A DNA stretch of 64,000 nucleotides from Siphonodentalium dalli. Its lineage: Eukaryota; Mollusca; Scaphopoda; Gadilida; Siphonodentaliidae. Within the stretch, counting starts at the first letter, position 1, and every line of letters starts with the position of its first letter. The notes under the pieces were generated by a model, which was not told the origin of the DNA, searched no databases, and was given only the letters and a program-made list of their open reading frames with translations. This document shows, piece by piece, positions 35,229-48,479 of this stretch. The stretch is taken from positions 6,749,512-6,813,511 of the forward strand of contig CP136064.1 of the NCBI GenBank assembly GCA_032622095.1. Direction: 5' to 3'. The position numbers and the translations under genes were made by a program.

Positions 35229-36054
35229 TCTTCATACAATCGAAAACGCTGCACAGATTGAGACCAAACTTCCCATCTAACGGTAAAAACCATCGGGAAT
35301 GGTCGTCAAAGCATTTTGCACAAGCTCCGACCACCCATTCTTCACTCCCATCACAAAAACGGCACTGCGGGGTTAATCGCGTTGATAGTTAAAGAGCGTT
35401 CCTATCCGCAGTGTCGTTGATAAATATCTTCCATATTTGGGTTCGTTAACTGGTTAACGCTCTTTATTCCCTTCGGTTTTCGCATACGGTTTTGTTTACG
35501 TTATCTGGAACTCGATTCTGTGTGATTCTTACGTACTTAGGGTTTCCTATGAATGGGGGACATTTTCATCGGGTCAGTTTTTCCGCCCGATGTGAACTTC
35601 ACCTTGAAACGGGTACCCACAAATGATATATATTTGTGTGTCCTTTATAGACTCGAACCGATTGAGCTCAAACTTGCTACCTATGGGAAGTGTCATGGAC
35701 GGATTAAATTGTGTGACCCCGACATGACCTTCACCTTGAAAATGATCAATTCAAGGTCAAATAAGGTCAAATTGAAAAACACAAAAATTAAATTAAAAAC
35801 TTAAAAAGGCACAATTAACTCATTGAAAAAGAAAAAATTTAATTAAAAATTTCATTAACAAAATTTATTAAAAAATCCAGTAAATTAAAAAGGCACAATT
35901 AACTCATTGAAAAACAAAAAATTCGGGTAAAATTGAAAAACCAAAAATTAAATAAAAAATTTAAAAAGGCACAATTAACTCATTGAAAAACAAAAAGTCA
36001 TGTTTCTGACACAGCCATGAGACGAACTACGCCAGTGGCGGGCTAACCTGCTAG
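35153..36054 (+). mobile_element. Helitron-like element, family B
   Basis: It starts TCTACTATATATTTTGAG at 35153, has (TA)n and (GT)n at 35179-35227, and ends with a GTGGCGGGCTAACCTG tail and CTAG at 36051-36054. The interior has a TCAAGGTCA at 35751 and three A-rich 'aattaactcattgaaaaa' repeats. The terminal hairpin is interrupted here by 'gagacgaactac'. Confidence 0.7.
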
Positions 36055-36721
36055 TCTACTATATATTTTGAGAACTCCGTATATATATATATATATGTGT
36101 ATATGTGTGTGTATATATGTGGGTACTTCATAGAATCGAAAACGGCTGTGAGGATTGAGCTCAACCTTCCTATCTAAGGGTATAATACCACGGGAATCGT
36201 CGTCGTCGCGTTTTGGACAAGCTCTGAGCACTCATTCTCCACTCCCAATCATCAAAATCACCGCAAACGGCACTTCGAGGTTAATCGCGTTGATAGTTAA
36301 AGAGCGTTCCTATCCGCAGTGTAGTTGATAAAGAGCGTATGTGCGTAATGTGATTCTTACGTCTGGGTCTGGGCGTGTGCGTCATTATACAGACATGAGC
36401 GTGTTGTGTGACTCTTACGTACTTAGAGCTTCCTAGGAACGCGGATCGGGTCAGTTTTTCCGCCCTAGGTGATCCGATTGAGCTCAAACTTGCTACCTAC
36501 GAGAAGTGTCATGGGCGGGTTAAATTGTGACCCCGACCTGACCTTGACATTGAAAATATAAATTCAAGGTCAAATCGGGTAAAATATTGAAAAGCCCAAA
36601 ATTAAATCAAAAATATAAACAAAAAATTAATACAATTAAATTAATTAAAAAAAACTAATTAAAAAAATTAATAATTGTCATGTTTCTGACGAACGCCGCC
36701 AGTGGCGGGCTAACCTGCTAG
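36055..36721 (+). mobile_element. Helitron-like element, family B
   Basis: It starts TC at 36055 and ends with an intact hairpin (CGCCGCCAGTGGCGGG) and CTAG at 36718-36721. The interior has TGACCTTGA and TCAAGGTCA (36539 and 36564). Confidence 0.75.
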
Positions 36722-37203
36722 TCTATCTCATATATATTTTGAAGACCTCTGTCTGTCTGTCTGTCTGTTTGTTTGTCTGTCTGTCTGTCATTAATACAAA
36801 TCTACGATTCTGAACCGATCGGGACGAAACTTGGTACGTGTGTGTAGTTTGACCAGGCGGTCGTCGTTGTCGTATTGGCGAGATCTCGGAAACCGGTGGT
36901 GCTATCGACTCGAAATTTGGTATGTGAATGTATCTTGCCCCGGATACGAATTTTATCGGGTCGCCGAGCCTGTGCGACGCCAGCTTCGCGCATGCGCAGA
37001 CGAGATCTCGGAAACGGGTGGAGCTATCGACTTGAAATTTGGTATGTGAATATATCTTGCCCCGCATACGAATTTTATCCGGTCGCAGAGCCCGTGCGAC
37101 GCCAGCTTCGCGCATGCGCAGACCAGATCTCGGAAACGGGTGGAGCTATCGACTTGAAATTTGGTTTTTTAATAGCCCGGACAACGTGGGGCTCATCGGC
37201 TAG
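36722..37203 (+). mobile_element. Helitron-like element, family A
   Basis: It starts TCTATCTCATATATATTTTG at 36722 and ends CTAG at 37200-37203. The hairpin has one mismatch (CGTGGGGC). Two direct copies of the internal GC-rich unit are present. Confidence 0.7.
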
Positions 37204-38587
37204 TACTATATATTTTGAGACTTCCGTATGTATGTGGGTGTGTGGGTACTTCATAGAATCGAAAACGGCTGCGCTAATAGAGCTCAAATTTCGTATATAA
37301 GGGTAAAAACCCACGGACACCTTCGGCGTCGCGTTTTGGAGAAGCTCAGAGCACCCGTTCTCCACTCTCAGTCACATAAAAACGGCACTGCGGTGGTTAA
37401 TCAAGTGATAATTTAATGAGCATTGTATTTGACGCGTCGCTATAAAAGAGCGTTTGTTTACAATTCAGCGCAACGTTATCGCTCGAAATTTAGCATCGAA
37501 AAAATTTAATTTCTTTTATCAAAAACATAATTACGTGCTGGACTCTGTCGTTTTAAGAATATGTAAGTATTATACACATACACACCAAGTCTCAGCTTAA
37601 CATTTTGAAAAATAAGAGTTTTATCGACATAAATCGATTTTAATGGGAAATCCGATGTTAAAATTTAGCATCGAAAAAATTTAATTTATTCCATCTAAAA
37701 CATAATTACGTGTTGGACTGTGTCATTTTAAGAATATATAAGTATTACACGCAGTCACAGGAATTCTCAGCTTGAAATTTTGAAAAATAAGAGTTTTATC
37801 GACATAAATCGATTTGAATGCGAAAACATGTGTTAATAAATTTTGGGGCTCAGCTGTTCTTTGTGTTTTCTAAGCTGCTTCATATTGGGCCCCAGGGTTA
37901 TTATTTTCGATACACTGTTACAAATTCTATGGAAGCAAAATGGTCAACTCGGGACGGGTCAACCGATTGAGCCCAAACTTGCTACCTATGGGTACATTTG
38001 TCCCGAAAGTGTCACGGATGGGTACGCAGTCACACGAAGTCTCAGCTTGAAATTTGAAAAATAAGAGTTTTATTGATATAAATCGATTTGAATGCGAAAT
38101 CATGTGTTAATAAATTTTGGGGCTCAGCTGTTCTTTGTGTTTTCTAAGCTGCTTCATATTGGGCCCCAGGGTTATTATTTTCGATACACTGTTAAAACTT
38201 CTATGGAAGCAAAATGGTCAACTCGGGACGGGTTAACCGATTGAGCCCAAACTTGCTACCTATGGGTACATTTGTCCCGAAAGTGTCACGGACGGGTCAA
38301 ATCCGATGTGACATTGACCTTCAAACTGGTCAATTCAAGGTCAAATTGGATAAAACTGGCGGATTTCTGTACTTTTGTCCGGGGAGTGTTTTGGACGGGT
38401 CAAATCATGACCACGACCTGACCTTGACAAACAAAATTGTCAATTCAAGGTCAAATCGGGTAAAACTTGCTGATTTCGACGAAATTTGGTACAAATGCAG
38501 CACAAGTGTCTCGGAACCTGTTGCAATTGCTTTTTCGAACAAAGCCATGGGAGGACGAATGCCACCAGTGGCGGGATAACCTGCTTG
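37204..38587 (+). mobile_element. Helitron-like element, family B, long variant
   Basis: It starts TACTATATATTTTGAGAC directly after CTAG (TA in place of TC) and ends CTTG at 38584-38587 after a family B hairpin (GCCACCAGTGGCGGG). The interior holds a 275-bp direct duplication (about 37755 and 38030) and TCAAGGTCA sites at 38335 and 38455. The two altered termini suggest an older copy. Confidence 0.6.
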
Positions 38588-38639
38588 TCTACTATATATT
38601 TTGAGAACTCCGTATATATATATATATATATATATATAG

Positions 38640-38703
<64 letters not shown>

Positions 38704-39280
38704 ACATTATAGAATAGAAAACAGCTGGACCGATTGAGACCAAACTTCCTATCCAAGGGTAAAATCACACAGGACGCGTCGTCGCGGCATTTTGTAGAAT
38801 CTCCGAGCACCTCTTCTCTACACCCAGTCACCGTCCTTGGCACTGTGGTGTTAATCGCGTTGATAGTTAAAGAGCGTTCGTATCCGCAGTGTCGTTGATA
38901 AAGAGCGTGTAGTTTGATTCTTACGTCTGGGTACAGACATCAGCGTGCCTGTATCCAGACATGAGCGTGTTGCGTGATTCTTATGTCTGTCTTCGTACTT
39001 AGGGGTTCCTAGGAACGGGGAGATTTTCATCGGGTCAGTTTTCCGCCCGAGGTGATCTTCACCTTGAAACGGGTACCCACAAACGTACCTCTTTTAGGGA
39101 CGGGTACCATCACGGGACGGGTACCATCATTTACCTTGATTAAAAATGCAGAATTAACTCATTGAGAAACAAAAAATTAATTAAAAAAATTCAAAATTCA
39201 AAACATTCCAAAAAAAACAATTTAATTAAATTAAATTAAATTAAAAAATTTAATTAAAAAAATTTGAAAGCAACACATTT
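38588..39280 (+). mobile_element. Helitron-like element, family B, 3'-truncated
   Basis: It starts TCTACTATATATTTTGAG at 38588 with long (TA)n and (GT)n at 38613-38701. It follows the family interior to an A-rich stretch but has no terminal hairpin or CTAG; the right border is approximate. Confidence 0.6.
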
Positions 39281-40059
39281 CAATTATTATTTAATTCGAA
39301 TTAGGACTCGCCAGTTTAGGGACGTTTCTTCCGAAGTTTGTCGTTGCGCTATGGATTCGGACAGTGTATGTGAGCAATATATTACTATATTTCTTTCTTG
39401 ATTTAAAGATGCCCCATCTAATTTGAAATCAAATACGTTAACATTCCATAATAATTTATCAGGCAATAAAACATGAAAAATAATGGTATTAAATGCAGGG
39501 GGATCTGGAAACGTTTTTCCGACCCCGAGGGACCCACCACCCCATTTGTGCAAAAACAATATTTTTTTCCTCCATAATTTTGGGGACCCACCCCCTTTCT
39601 CATGTTTTTATCAAAATTTCAGAGGTTTTTTTTAGCCGTTCTTCAATAACTGTGTTAATTGCCTTTCAATCCCATTCCACTATGCTTTTACCATTACGAA
39701 TCAAGCAATAATATGCTTATAATCACAGATCAGAAAAATAAACTGTATTTCTAGGTGTTTCCTGGTGTTTTCAGTATCTAACAATAATAAAGCATTGTGT
39801 AGGTACACTATATGTCACAAATCGCCCTAGACCCCATTATAGCCTTAATATATCGAGTGCGTTGTGTCTGACATAGAACAATGGCCAGTGTAAATAGTGG
39901 TAAACAGGTCAGGGGTTCCACAATTATTTGTGCATGACCAAAGAACTGTTTAGTCTTATCCACAAGGGTGGGGAGGGGAATAGTTTTTGGTTAGGTATAA
40001 TTATACACCTAGATATATGGTTATTATACCCCCTGATATTAGTCGGCGGGTATATAGTT
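39281..40059. other. Intron 1 sequence, no recognised feature
   Basis: Includes T-rich and C-rich runs near 39530-39640. No gene recognised. Confidence 0.45.
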
Positions 40060-40500
40060 GACGTCTCGAGCCGTCCGTGTGTCCGTCCGTACAAACATTT
40101 TGCATTATAACTCAAGAGTCGGTTCACTCGGTTGTCATATTTTGATGCCCTATGGCATGGTGATGAATCAGAAATGGGGAACGAAAATGCATAATATCAC
40201 GGGTTGTGACCATCAATGCCTACCAGAGTTATGGGCCCTGTTCGACTTTATGAAATTCAGTCCGTACAAAGTTTTTGCAATATAAGTTAAGTGTCGGTTG
40301 TCGAATTTTGATTTGGTATGGTGATAAACCAGAATGATAGGGGAAGGATGTATGCACATATTACTGCATATCACAGGTTTCGCCTATCAATCCATACCAG
40401 AGCTACCGGCCTTGTTCCATCCGTAAACACGTTTTGCATTAGAATAACTCAACCATGGGTTAAGTTTCCTGAACGCTATTACGGTGGTCCACTGTGAAGT
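40060..40500. repeat. Degenerate tandem repeat, about 180-bp units
   Basis: 'ccgtacaaa.attttgca.tataa.tcaag.gtcggtt' recurs near 40085 and 40260, and weakly near 40425. 'caatgcctaccagag' and 'caatccataccagag' mark the same position in successive units. Confidence 0.6.
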
Positions 40501-43500
40501 GGGCCGGGATCCTGTGAAATCCAGAATGATGCAAAATCTGAGGCTAAAGAGTCACTATAGCTGCATATATAGCCCTATACACATGTACCAACAAGCATGG
40601 TACTAACATGCTTACAAACAACATTACATGGTCAGTACTTGTAAATTGTTTGAAGAAAAAAATTACAAGCACGATTTTTTCGGCCTCTGGACCACCCACC
40701 CACCCCGGCCATATATACAGAATTTTTTAGCAGACTCTCCCCTGGGTAATGATGTAAAAACGCTCTTTATAAAATGTGATTTTTCGAATATTCTGGCGCC
40801 AAACAACACGATACCTGGTAAAACTGTCTTATTATTAATAAGTCGAAAGCACACAAGAATCTTGCATAAATGGGTTTACTGATTATTTCTCATTGTTGTC
40901 TTGTGTAGAATACGCATGAATAGAAGTATTATAGTGTTCAATCGTATGGGGTATTTTGAATTTTCAATTATTATCAGAAGGAAACCTACGGTACATGATG
41001 TACATGTACTTGCTTGAATTTTAAGTATCATCCTATGGTTTATACACATGGGCGTGGCTAGACGTGACTCAGAACAACATGACAATTTAGTTTCGCACAC
41101 CCACCCCCTTCATGATGTTTCAAAAGGTATCATAACATTTCCAGTTATTGGACAATTCTTACATGACATGGGCCACCCCTGTTGTTAGCAATTCCCCATC
41201 GTATATGCATGATTTCCAAATATTCACTCACCACGATGACCTTACATGTACCTTTAAGTGTCACCCACAGAAGTTAACAAATGGTTAGTGGGCAAATGTA
41301 TAACATGTATTATCTTTTCTTCGAAACGGCATACAGTACAATCGCGTAAATAGTGACTATATATATCGTTCCAATATATAATTGATTAGTCATCAGCGAC
41401 GTGACTAGAGGGCTCCTGTGATTTCCCGGCTGCATCCCGCCCCTTTTAACAAGACCGAGCTCGCAATGTCGTGTAATTTCATTTGCTTCCCACCCCGTGG
41501 TTTGGAATTTCCTAACAATTTGAAATATGAGCCTGAAACCTGTAAAATCCTAGCATCTATAAAAAAAAGTCTAACTCCATGAAAACTCATGCCTCGATTT
41601 TTTTTTTTTTTTAAATTCAGTTAATAATGAAATGTGGTATGCTAGCATTAACCATGGGGTTTTCGCAGTGAGTAATACTTTTGCATACTTATGTGAACAG
41701 TACTGTAACATTGACAGTCATTTTATCGCCAAATATTCTTTGAATATCGGTTCTGTTGACCATTTACCCCTTGATATTGTATCGATTGTAAAATGACTCG
41801 TGCTTCAAGAAAAGTTAAAAAAACAACGCATGATCGCGTTATCCATGTCTTATCGACAATCAACACAAGAACAAAACCAATACATTGTTCAACATTTTCT
41901 CTTGGTGATAATGATTTTACAGACCAATGAGAACGCCTTACGTACCTATAATGTTCTCCCTAAAATGTTCAAGTTCGGCACACGTGTTAGATCATGCCAT
42001 GAATCTTTACTCTGGCTATATACCCCCGTATATATCATTTTCCATATGTTCAAACCCTGGGAACCTTTTCTATTATCTTCTGATGGGGTTGAAGATTGAA
42101 CAAACCATGCAGGGAATATATTTCTGTGTTAATACTTGTTCCTTGAATATAAATTTCCAGCTCGAGGTTGCAAGATTTGTGTAGCTTTGTGAGCCAACAT
42201 CAATGAAATTCCAAGCGACGCATAGTACAACCGATTAATTCAAGTCCCCCAAACCATGCAAACTCTAGTTAGGACCTTTACCTGCTATAAAATACAATGT
42301 TAATACGGAACAGTTATAACCGAGCATTATACACATGTACCGGTATGTTAACTGCATTTTTTTTTCAATGTTATAAAACTTCCCTGTCAGAGCAACAGAA
42401 AGTTACCATGTTTTGAACTAGTGGAGTATGATATCTTGGCGAAGCCAGAGTAGATATGCATGATATGTGCATACACATGGATATACGCTATTCTGTTTCA
42501 ATTTGATACTGGACATGTTATATTTTTTCTATGCTTCACCATTGTATTAAAAATATCCCTGTGAGCACTTTCTCATTCAATAAGTAACGTATAGTTAAAA
42601 TCTGTGTTAAACGGTTTTGTGTTTATTTGACCGACTTAGGGACGTATTTAGATGTTATCTATATGTGTTTTAGCCTGTCGGCGGACTTTTCTAAATAGTT
42701 AGTCCAAATAGCTGTTGGTGTTTTTGTATCAAAGTTTGAAGAAATTTTATTTTATGTTTTGGCTTGGCAATATAAAATCAAAATCGCTAAATATTTGTGA
42801 GTTTTAATTAGCTCAGCAAATTAAAGGTACTCAATCCGATTAAGCACCCCTAAATTACTATTTCTGTGACTTCAGGGGTAAAAAAAATAATTGATTCGAG
42901 TCGAGGAACCCACCCATCAAAGCTCAGAGTTATTAGATATTAATTTTTGAAGTTTGCAATTATGCGGACTAATAATTGCCCCTAAGTTTGTAATTTTCTC
43001 GAGATGTATAATTTTCACAGAAACACTTATTCAAACAGGCGAAGCTGGATAACTCTAAAATCAAGTGTATTAATAACGCAATTTTTACTGAGACCATCAT
43101 TTTGACGGCGTGTTTCTGGACCAGAAACAATAGAAATAACAAAACTTCAAAAAACACCGGTAGGTTACTCGTCTCGAATCAATTATTGTTTATCCCCGAA
43201 GCCAAAGAAATAGTAATTTATGAAGGCCTGATCGGATTGAGTACCTTTAAGTGTTCCAATATTTAATGCAGCTTGCCGACACGCTATATTGACTCAACTT
43301 ACATGATTGGGGGAGGAGCCACTCTATGACGCCACTCAGTCGATTTAATCCCTCATGTATTCGTAAAAAATAATGCCCACGGGCATTCTTAAAAAATAAT
43401 GCCCACGGGCATTCTTAAAAAAGAATGACTGTTGGCGTTAAAATAATGTTCATGCGTTCAAAACGCTTGAGCGTTCTGCCAGATAAGAGCCCTGTCCGGA

Positions 43501-44532
43501 CAAAGGGATAACATGCCGGGGGGTTTTAACTTCCAATAATTCCATCTGTTGGGTGGTTTGATTTTTTGTTTCCTACATGTACCGGTACATCTCACGGGTT
43601 TTTGTATTTAATTTTGTTGTATTTATTTGAGTCATATACATGTACCGTACTTTGAACATTACTACTAGTATGTGTCTAGCCTTGTACAGGCAGGTTAGCC
43701 GGTATGGGAAATGAAAACATTGAGCTACAATATTTAGCTGAATTCAGCTACATGTATCCTACAGGGTAGCACAATTTAGCTACCGGTATGTGTTATCCAT
43801 TAAGTTTTATGCATGACAAAATTGGGAAAATGCAAATAAAAAACGCTTTACTTATTTCATATAATGGGCCATTCCTTCTGCGAGAAAAATGCTCATATAT
43901 ATATGATTCTGAATCGTAATGCTACTGGTACGGTACATGTACCTCTGTGAACATTATCATCAACCGATCAAATTCATTTCAATTCCGCTTCCAGTTTGAA
44001 AATAATGTTGATTAAGTGATTTTTGGCAATTTCAAATTAGAAAACAGATTGCAGTCTGTTCTTTCAGTTCAACACTTAATGCGAAATATCATTAGTTACT
44101 GCAGACCGCATGTGAAGCTTCACAGAAACACTTTCGGTACAACAAATTAAAACTGGACTCCCATCAGGAGAGGAAGCACGAGCAGTCAATACATTCATAT
44201 TCTATTGTATAATCATTTACTGTTTTGTCGATGCATTGTTATGCATGTGGCTTTCCATGCTCTAACTGGTGAAATTCAATGGAAATCCTACCGGGTACTT
44301 ATAAACACATAGCGGAGCAAATCAAAATGTTTCATTTAATCTTGGGGACAAGATCAAAGATAGCGTGGCGAAGCTGACAAGGCAAGGTTTACCAAATGAA
44401 AATTAAAAACTAAAAACTATTTTCTCTACCGAATGGGTAAATCCTTAAGTAAATGTGTCACTTAAAATACTGGTACCGGGTATATTGATGGAAATAGAAT
44501 TGGTGATACTCCCTGTTCGATGGTAATTTGGA
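40501..44532. other. Intron 1 sequence, no recognised feature
   Basis: About 4 kb of AT-rich DNA. It includes a short 'aataatgcccacgggcattctt' duplication near 43368-43425. Frames at 40628-40882, 41800-42184 and 42969-43157 show no recognised domain. Confidence 0.4.
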
Positions 44533-44786
44533 CAAGCCTTGAAATAGGGTGTCTGTCATTTGCAGAATGAGGTCCCCAGAGGGTGAATTTAGTGATGCTA
44601 CCCTGCATAGCGGGCTAGCATCACCAAATTCACCCTCTGGGAACCTCATTCTGCTGAGGTGTAAGCAGAATGAGGTCCACAGATGGTGAATTTGGTGATG
44701 CTAGCCCGCTATGCGAGGTAGCATCACCAAATTCTCCCTCTGGGGACCTCATTCTGCAAATGACAGACACCCTATTTCAAGGCTTG
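44533..44786. mobile_element. Doubly palindromic MITE, family F3
   Basis: Outer arms CAAGCCTTGAAATAGGGTG and complement enclose two inner palindromes, each built on GCAGAATGAGGTCC...GGTGAATTTGGTGATGCTA and its complement. The 254-bp whole is therefore a palindrome made of palindromes. Confidence 0.8.
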
Positions 44787-45413
44787 AATTTGGAGTGTAC
44801 ATAGTATATGCCATCAGATCTCAATTCGAACTGGATATCAGTCATCAACGGAGTGAAAATATCAAACATGCCCACCATGACTGTTATATCTATGGAAAAT
44901 GTTTATCTTAGCGAAATTGCCCCCAACTTGAAATTTAAAGATAATTTTCTTGAATATCCTTCTGATATCAGTTTTAATATGGCAGTGATGTATCCTGTGA
45001 ATAATATATTTTTTCACTAAAATTATCATTTTCAACCATAAATTGTGACAATTGTATGCCTGATTATGTGTCTTAAAATTATTGTTTTGATTTTTCCAGG
45101 AGATGGCACAACAAGAATCAAACTCGAACTGGAGATTCAGACACGAAATTAGTGGTACTTGAATTAGGGAATAAACAAGCTCTCTTGTGTGACGTTGATG
45201 AGTGGGTTTTGATGACGGATAATATAGTTTTACTGGCGACCTTGGTAAAACAGATATTTTAATTGGATTATATATAATGATCTATGTCCCAAAATCATAC
45301 CATATAGCGTGTTTATCCCCACTTTAATTCACCGACCAAAATATCATGCAAAAGACATTTCAAATAATCAATATCACTCTCATGAAAATTGTGCCCCACT
45401 CCAAATATACAGA
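44787..45413. other. Intron 1 sequence, no recognised feature
   Basis: No gene recognised. Confidence 0.45.
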
Positions 45414-45515
45414 ATCTACTATGAGTCCCCAGTTTAACGAAATTTACAAACGAGTCCAGACATACTTAACTGGAGTTTTATACATTTCGCTTTTAACTGG
45501 GGACAAGTTATAGAT
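45414..45515. mobile_element. Foldback MITE, family F1 (copy 2, shorter)
   Basis: Arms ATCTACTATGAGTCCCCAGTT and complement 'aactggggacaagttatagat' match the 4409-4555 element; the middle is different and shorter. Confidence 0.6.
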
Positions 45516-48479
45516 ACTATTTATTACTTGATCCAAAAACTTTTAAAAAACATACTTTAATCAATACATGGGATGTGAAACTAGCAGCAGCTTCTATAAG
45601 GCCAAAACAAATTGAATGCATGTTTCCCATATTAAACGAGCCCCCATAAAAATAGGGGCGGGCGGTAGGCTTTTCATTTTCTTTTTGTATGGTCTCAACA
45701 AATTGAGGGGAAACATATAGAACAGATAACAGTAGACATTACTTTAATGAACCTGAAACGGGCACTGCCTTGCAAGGCATGGAAACAATTAATACAAATA
45801 GGGGGAAAACTGTCCTGTAATGGTTTTTCAGAGATGTTTTTACGTCCCCATTGGGACATGCACAATGGGCACAGGTATCAATGGCCCCAACGGCTGCCCT
45901 TCATCTTGGACCTGGTGTCGGCTCTGTGAGCATCAGCTATTACATTGTTAATTGCTTTGATTTCTATTATCTTTAAAATGGGGTTTTTTTCCCCACAGCA
46001 GTCATGAATTATGCACATGGGAATTGACCCATGTGCGACTGCCATCATTGAAAAGAACTTGTTCCCGCGTTCGAATTTCTGAAAACATCCATGTTATAAA
46101 TACTCCATATCAATACAAACACATGCTTCCAGTCAGTGTAGAGGGATGATAAATCTTGATCTTCCGGTAAAGCGTCCGGTCGTAATTTGACTTTCCGTTT
46201 GAAGAGTGATGATGTGGCTTTCCGAAAAATATATAAATATATCAAAGATATCATTTATCTCTCGAGTTGAATCAGATAAGATGGAACCACGCGTACACAG
46301 TTTGGTTAATGCGATCGGTTTATGGATTGATTTTTTTTTTTAAACCAATAAAATGAACTTGTGCCGTCGGTCGGGTTACGGGAAACACGCATTCAATTTG
46401 TTTTGGCCTAAAGCCTACAATGATATTTCACATAGCTATGCATTGGTTACCAGTGTAAAGATATAGTTCTTCATAAATAAGACTCTTCGAAGTATTTATT
46501 GGCGTGAATTAAATGAAATAATTTTCATTATCAGCCAGAGACACCTATTGCATTTCATTATTATAGAATAGGTTTCATGGATGGAATTAAGTTATATATT
46601 GTTAAAATAGAAATAAAACAAGCAATCCAAAGGAATTCAAATTCATATCCCACTTGGTTTAACATGGGACATGAATAATTTATATTAACAAATGTTAGTT
46701 TTGTGCAAGTTGCCCCAAGGTATTAAACTACTGACATGTCCTTTGAAAGTTTCCCACCCTTAATAATGGAATCAAGCCGATGTGCGATTCAATATAAGTT
46801 TCCTGCTTTTTACATGTAGTTCCCTCGGAACTGCCGGTGGAATTTGCCTTATGGGATTAATATTTTTCATCTGTGAACAGGGCTGTAAGTAGCGTAAAAT
46901 GATGTTATGTCGTTTGACCCTTGATAGGGTTGACCCACCCCCGCTTCCATAATTTTGTCTTTTTTCGCCAGTGGTGGTGGGGGGGGGGGGGGGGGGGTGA
47001 CGGAAAAAATTTCAGGCTCGTATGCTAATTTTGTTCTTTGACTATTAAAAATTGTGCCCACCCACCCCCTGCATCTAAAAGATTTTCCCTTTTTCGGCAT
47101 TTTTTCCCCGACCATTTTTGGACACCTACCCCCTTTTAACACTAACACAGAGATTTGCATGGGAAATTCACTGTAAACAGCTGTATATGAATTTTTGTGC
47201 ATACTACTTGTCATGGATGTTTATATTGACATGTAAATAGGAACAAGTCATTTTGGGGGTCATACGGCCAAAACAAAAAGGCTGCCAGTGGCCGTCTTGG
47301 ATTTTCAAAATTTGCAACAAAATACAACACGATAGCTGCCTGAAGTCAGTTTAGCAGTTAGAATTACATTATTTCTCTTATTCTAAGGTGTTATAAGCCA
47401 AACTCATTGCAAAAACATTAAAAAAATCTTGCAGAAATTTTTGGAGTTACCGGAAAACAAAAATGTTGGTCCCATACGCGTCTGGAAAAAATTCACCTTC
47501 TCTGGTTATGCCACATATTCTCACCTAGATAACTGACAAAATTGGATTTGTCTGCCAGATGGCTGACTGAGTGAATTACAATTTAGATATAAGTTCCCAT
47601 CACTGAATATACATGAGATATGTAATTTCATATTCAAAGTTTTTGTCTGCTCTCTTTTGATGAATGCAATATAGTGTACAGCTATCAAATCGTGCTAACC
47701 AGTTTTTGTGTTAATCATTTTATTGTTGCCTATTAAATATTAGCAAGGTTTAGATCCAATGACTTGAACTTCTCACTTCCATATTATAATAGCATGTATG
47801 AGTGGCAGAGGTTTATTATGGTACCTTTGTGAAATTAGAGACCTAATATTTCAAAGATCTTATACTATTTACTTATGAACCTCAGTACAACACAAAGTGA
47901 GCCTTATCAAAACTGTCCTCGCAGATTAAACCTCAAATTTCTAGGATTTCAACATTTGTTATCCATTGAAGCAATTTTTTATATGTTTCTTTTGAAGATG
48001 TCATACAGCTTTTTGAGTTTATTATTTCATGAATTCTGGAAAGTTCCTATTATTTTTCAACAATAATATATTGTTCCACTTCTGGTTGATTAATTTTAAA
48101 GCCATGCATACATACTGTCTAGTTTTTCTATTCCTGAAGTTTTAAGTTACAATGCAGAGTATTAATACCTTGCTAATGTTTCATTGTTCATTAATGTTGC
48201 TTAATCTTTAATTTAATAAATATGTTAGTTATACATTCATCTCTGTCTTTCAAAGCCCTTCATTCAGATCCACTTGTATCCTCCTTTCACATGGAATTTA
48301 ATCAATTATATCTTATCTACTCATATGAAAACAACATCGCCTCATGTTTAATTTAATTAATTTATATGCATTTACTATTTTCATGCCTGGCGTGATGTGC
48401 ATAGATGACAGAGGCAATGGGCAGGTATTGTCTCAGTTTGGTTATCAATTAAGACCCACTGATTGCTGGTAAGCGATAA
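45516..48479. other. Intron 1 sequence, no recognised gene
   Basis: Includes a G-run of about 18 at 46979-46997. Bases 45750-45930 have balanced composition, and one minus frame hints at a transposase, too weak to call. Confidence 0.4.

Noticed and set aside
38486-38843. Open frames rich in I-Y-I-Y
   Set aside because: They are translations of (TA)n microsatellites at Helitron 5' ends.
45747-45929. Possible Harbinger-type transposase remnant on the minus strand (A-A-V-G-A-I-D)
   Set aside because: Only a few residues resemble the family, stops interrupt the frame, and no catalytic triad or terminal repeats are visible.
46867-47214. 115-codon minus-strand frame with a proline run
   Set aside because: The prolines come from a G-run of about 18 bases. 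No domain or splice context is seen.
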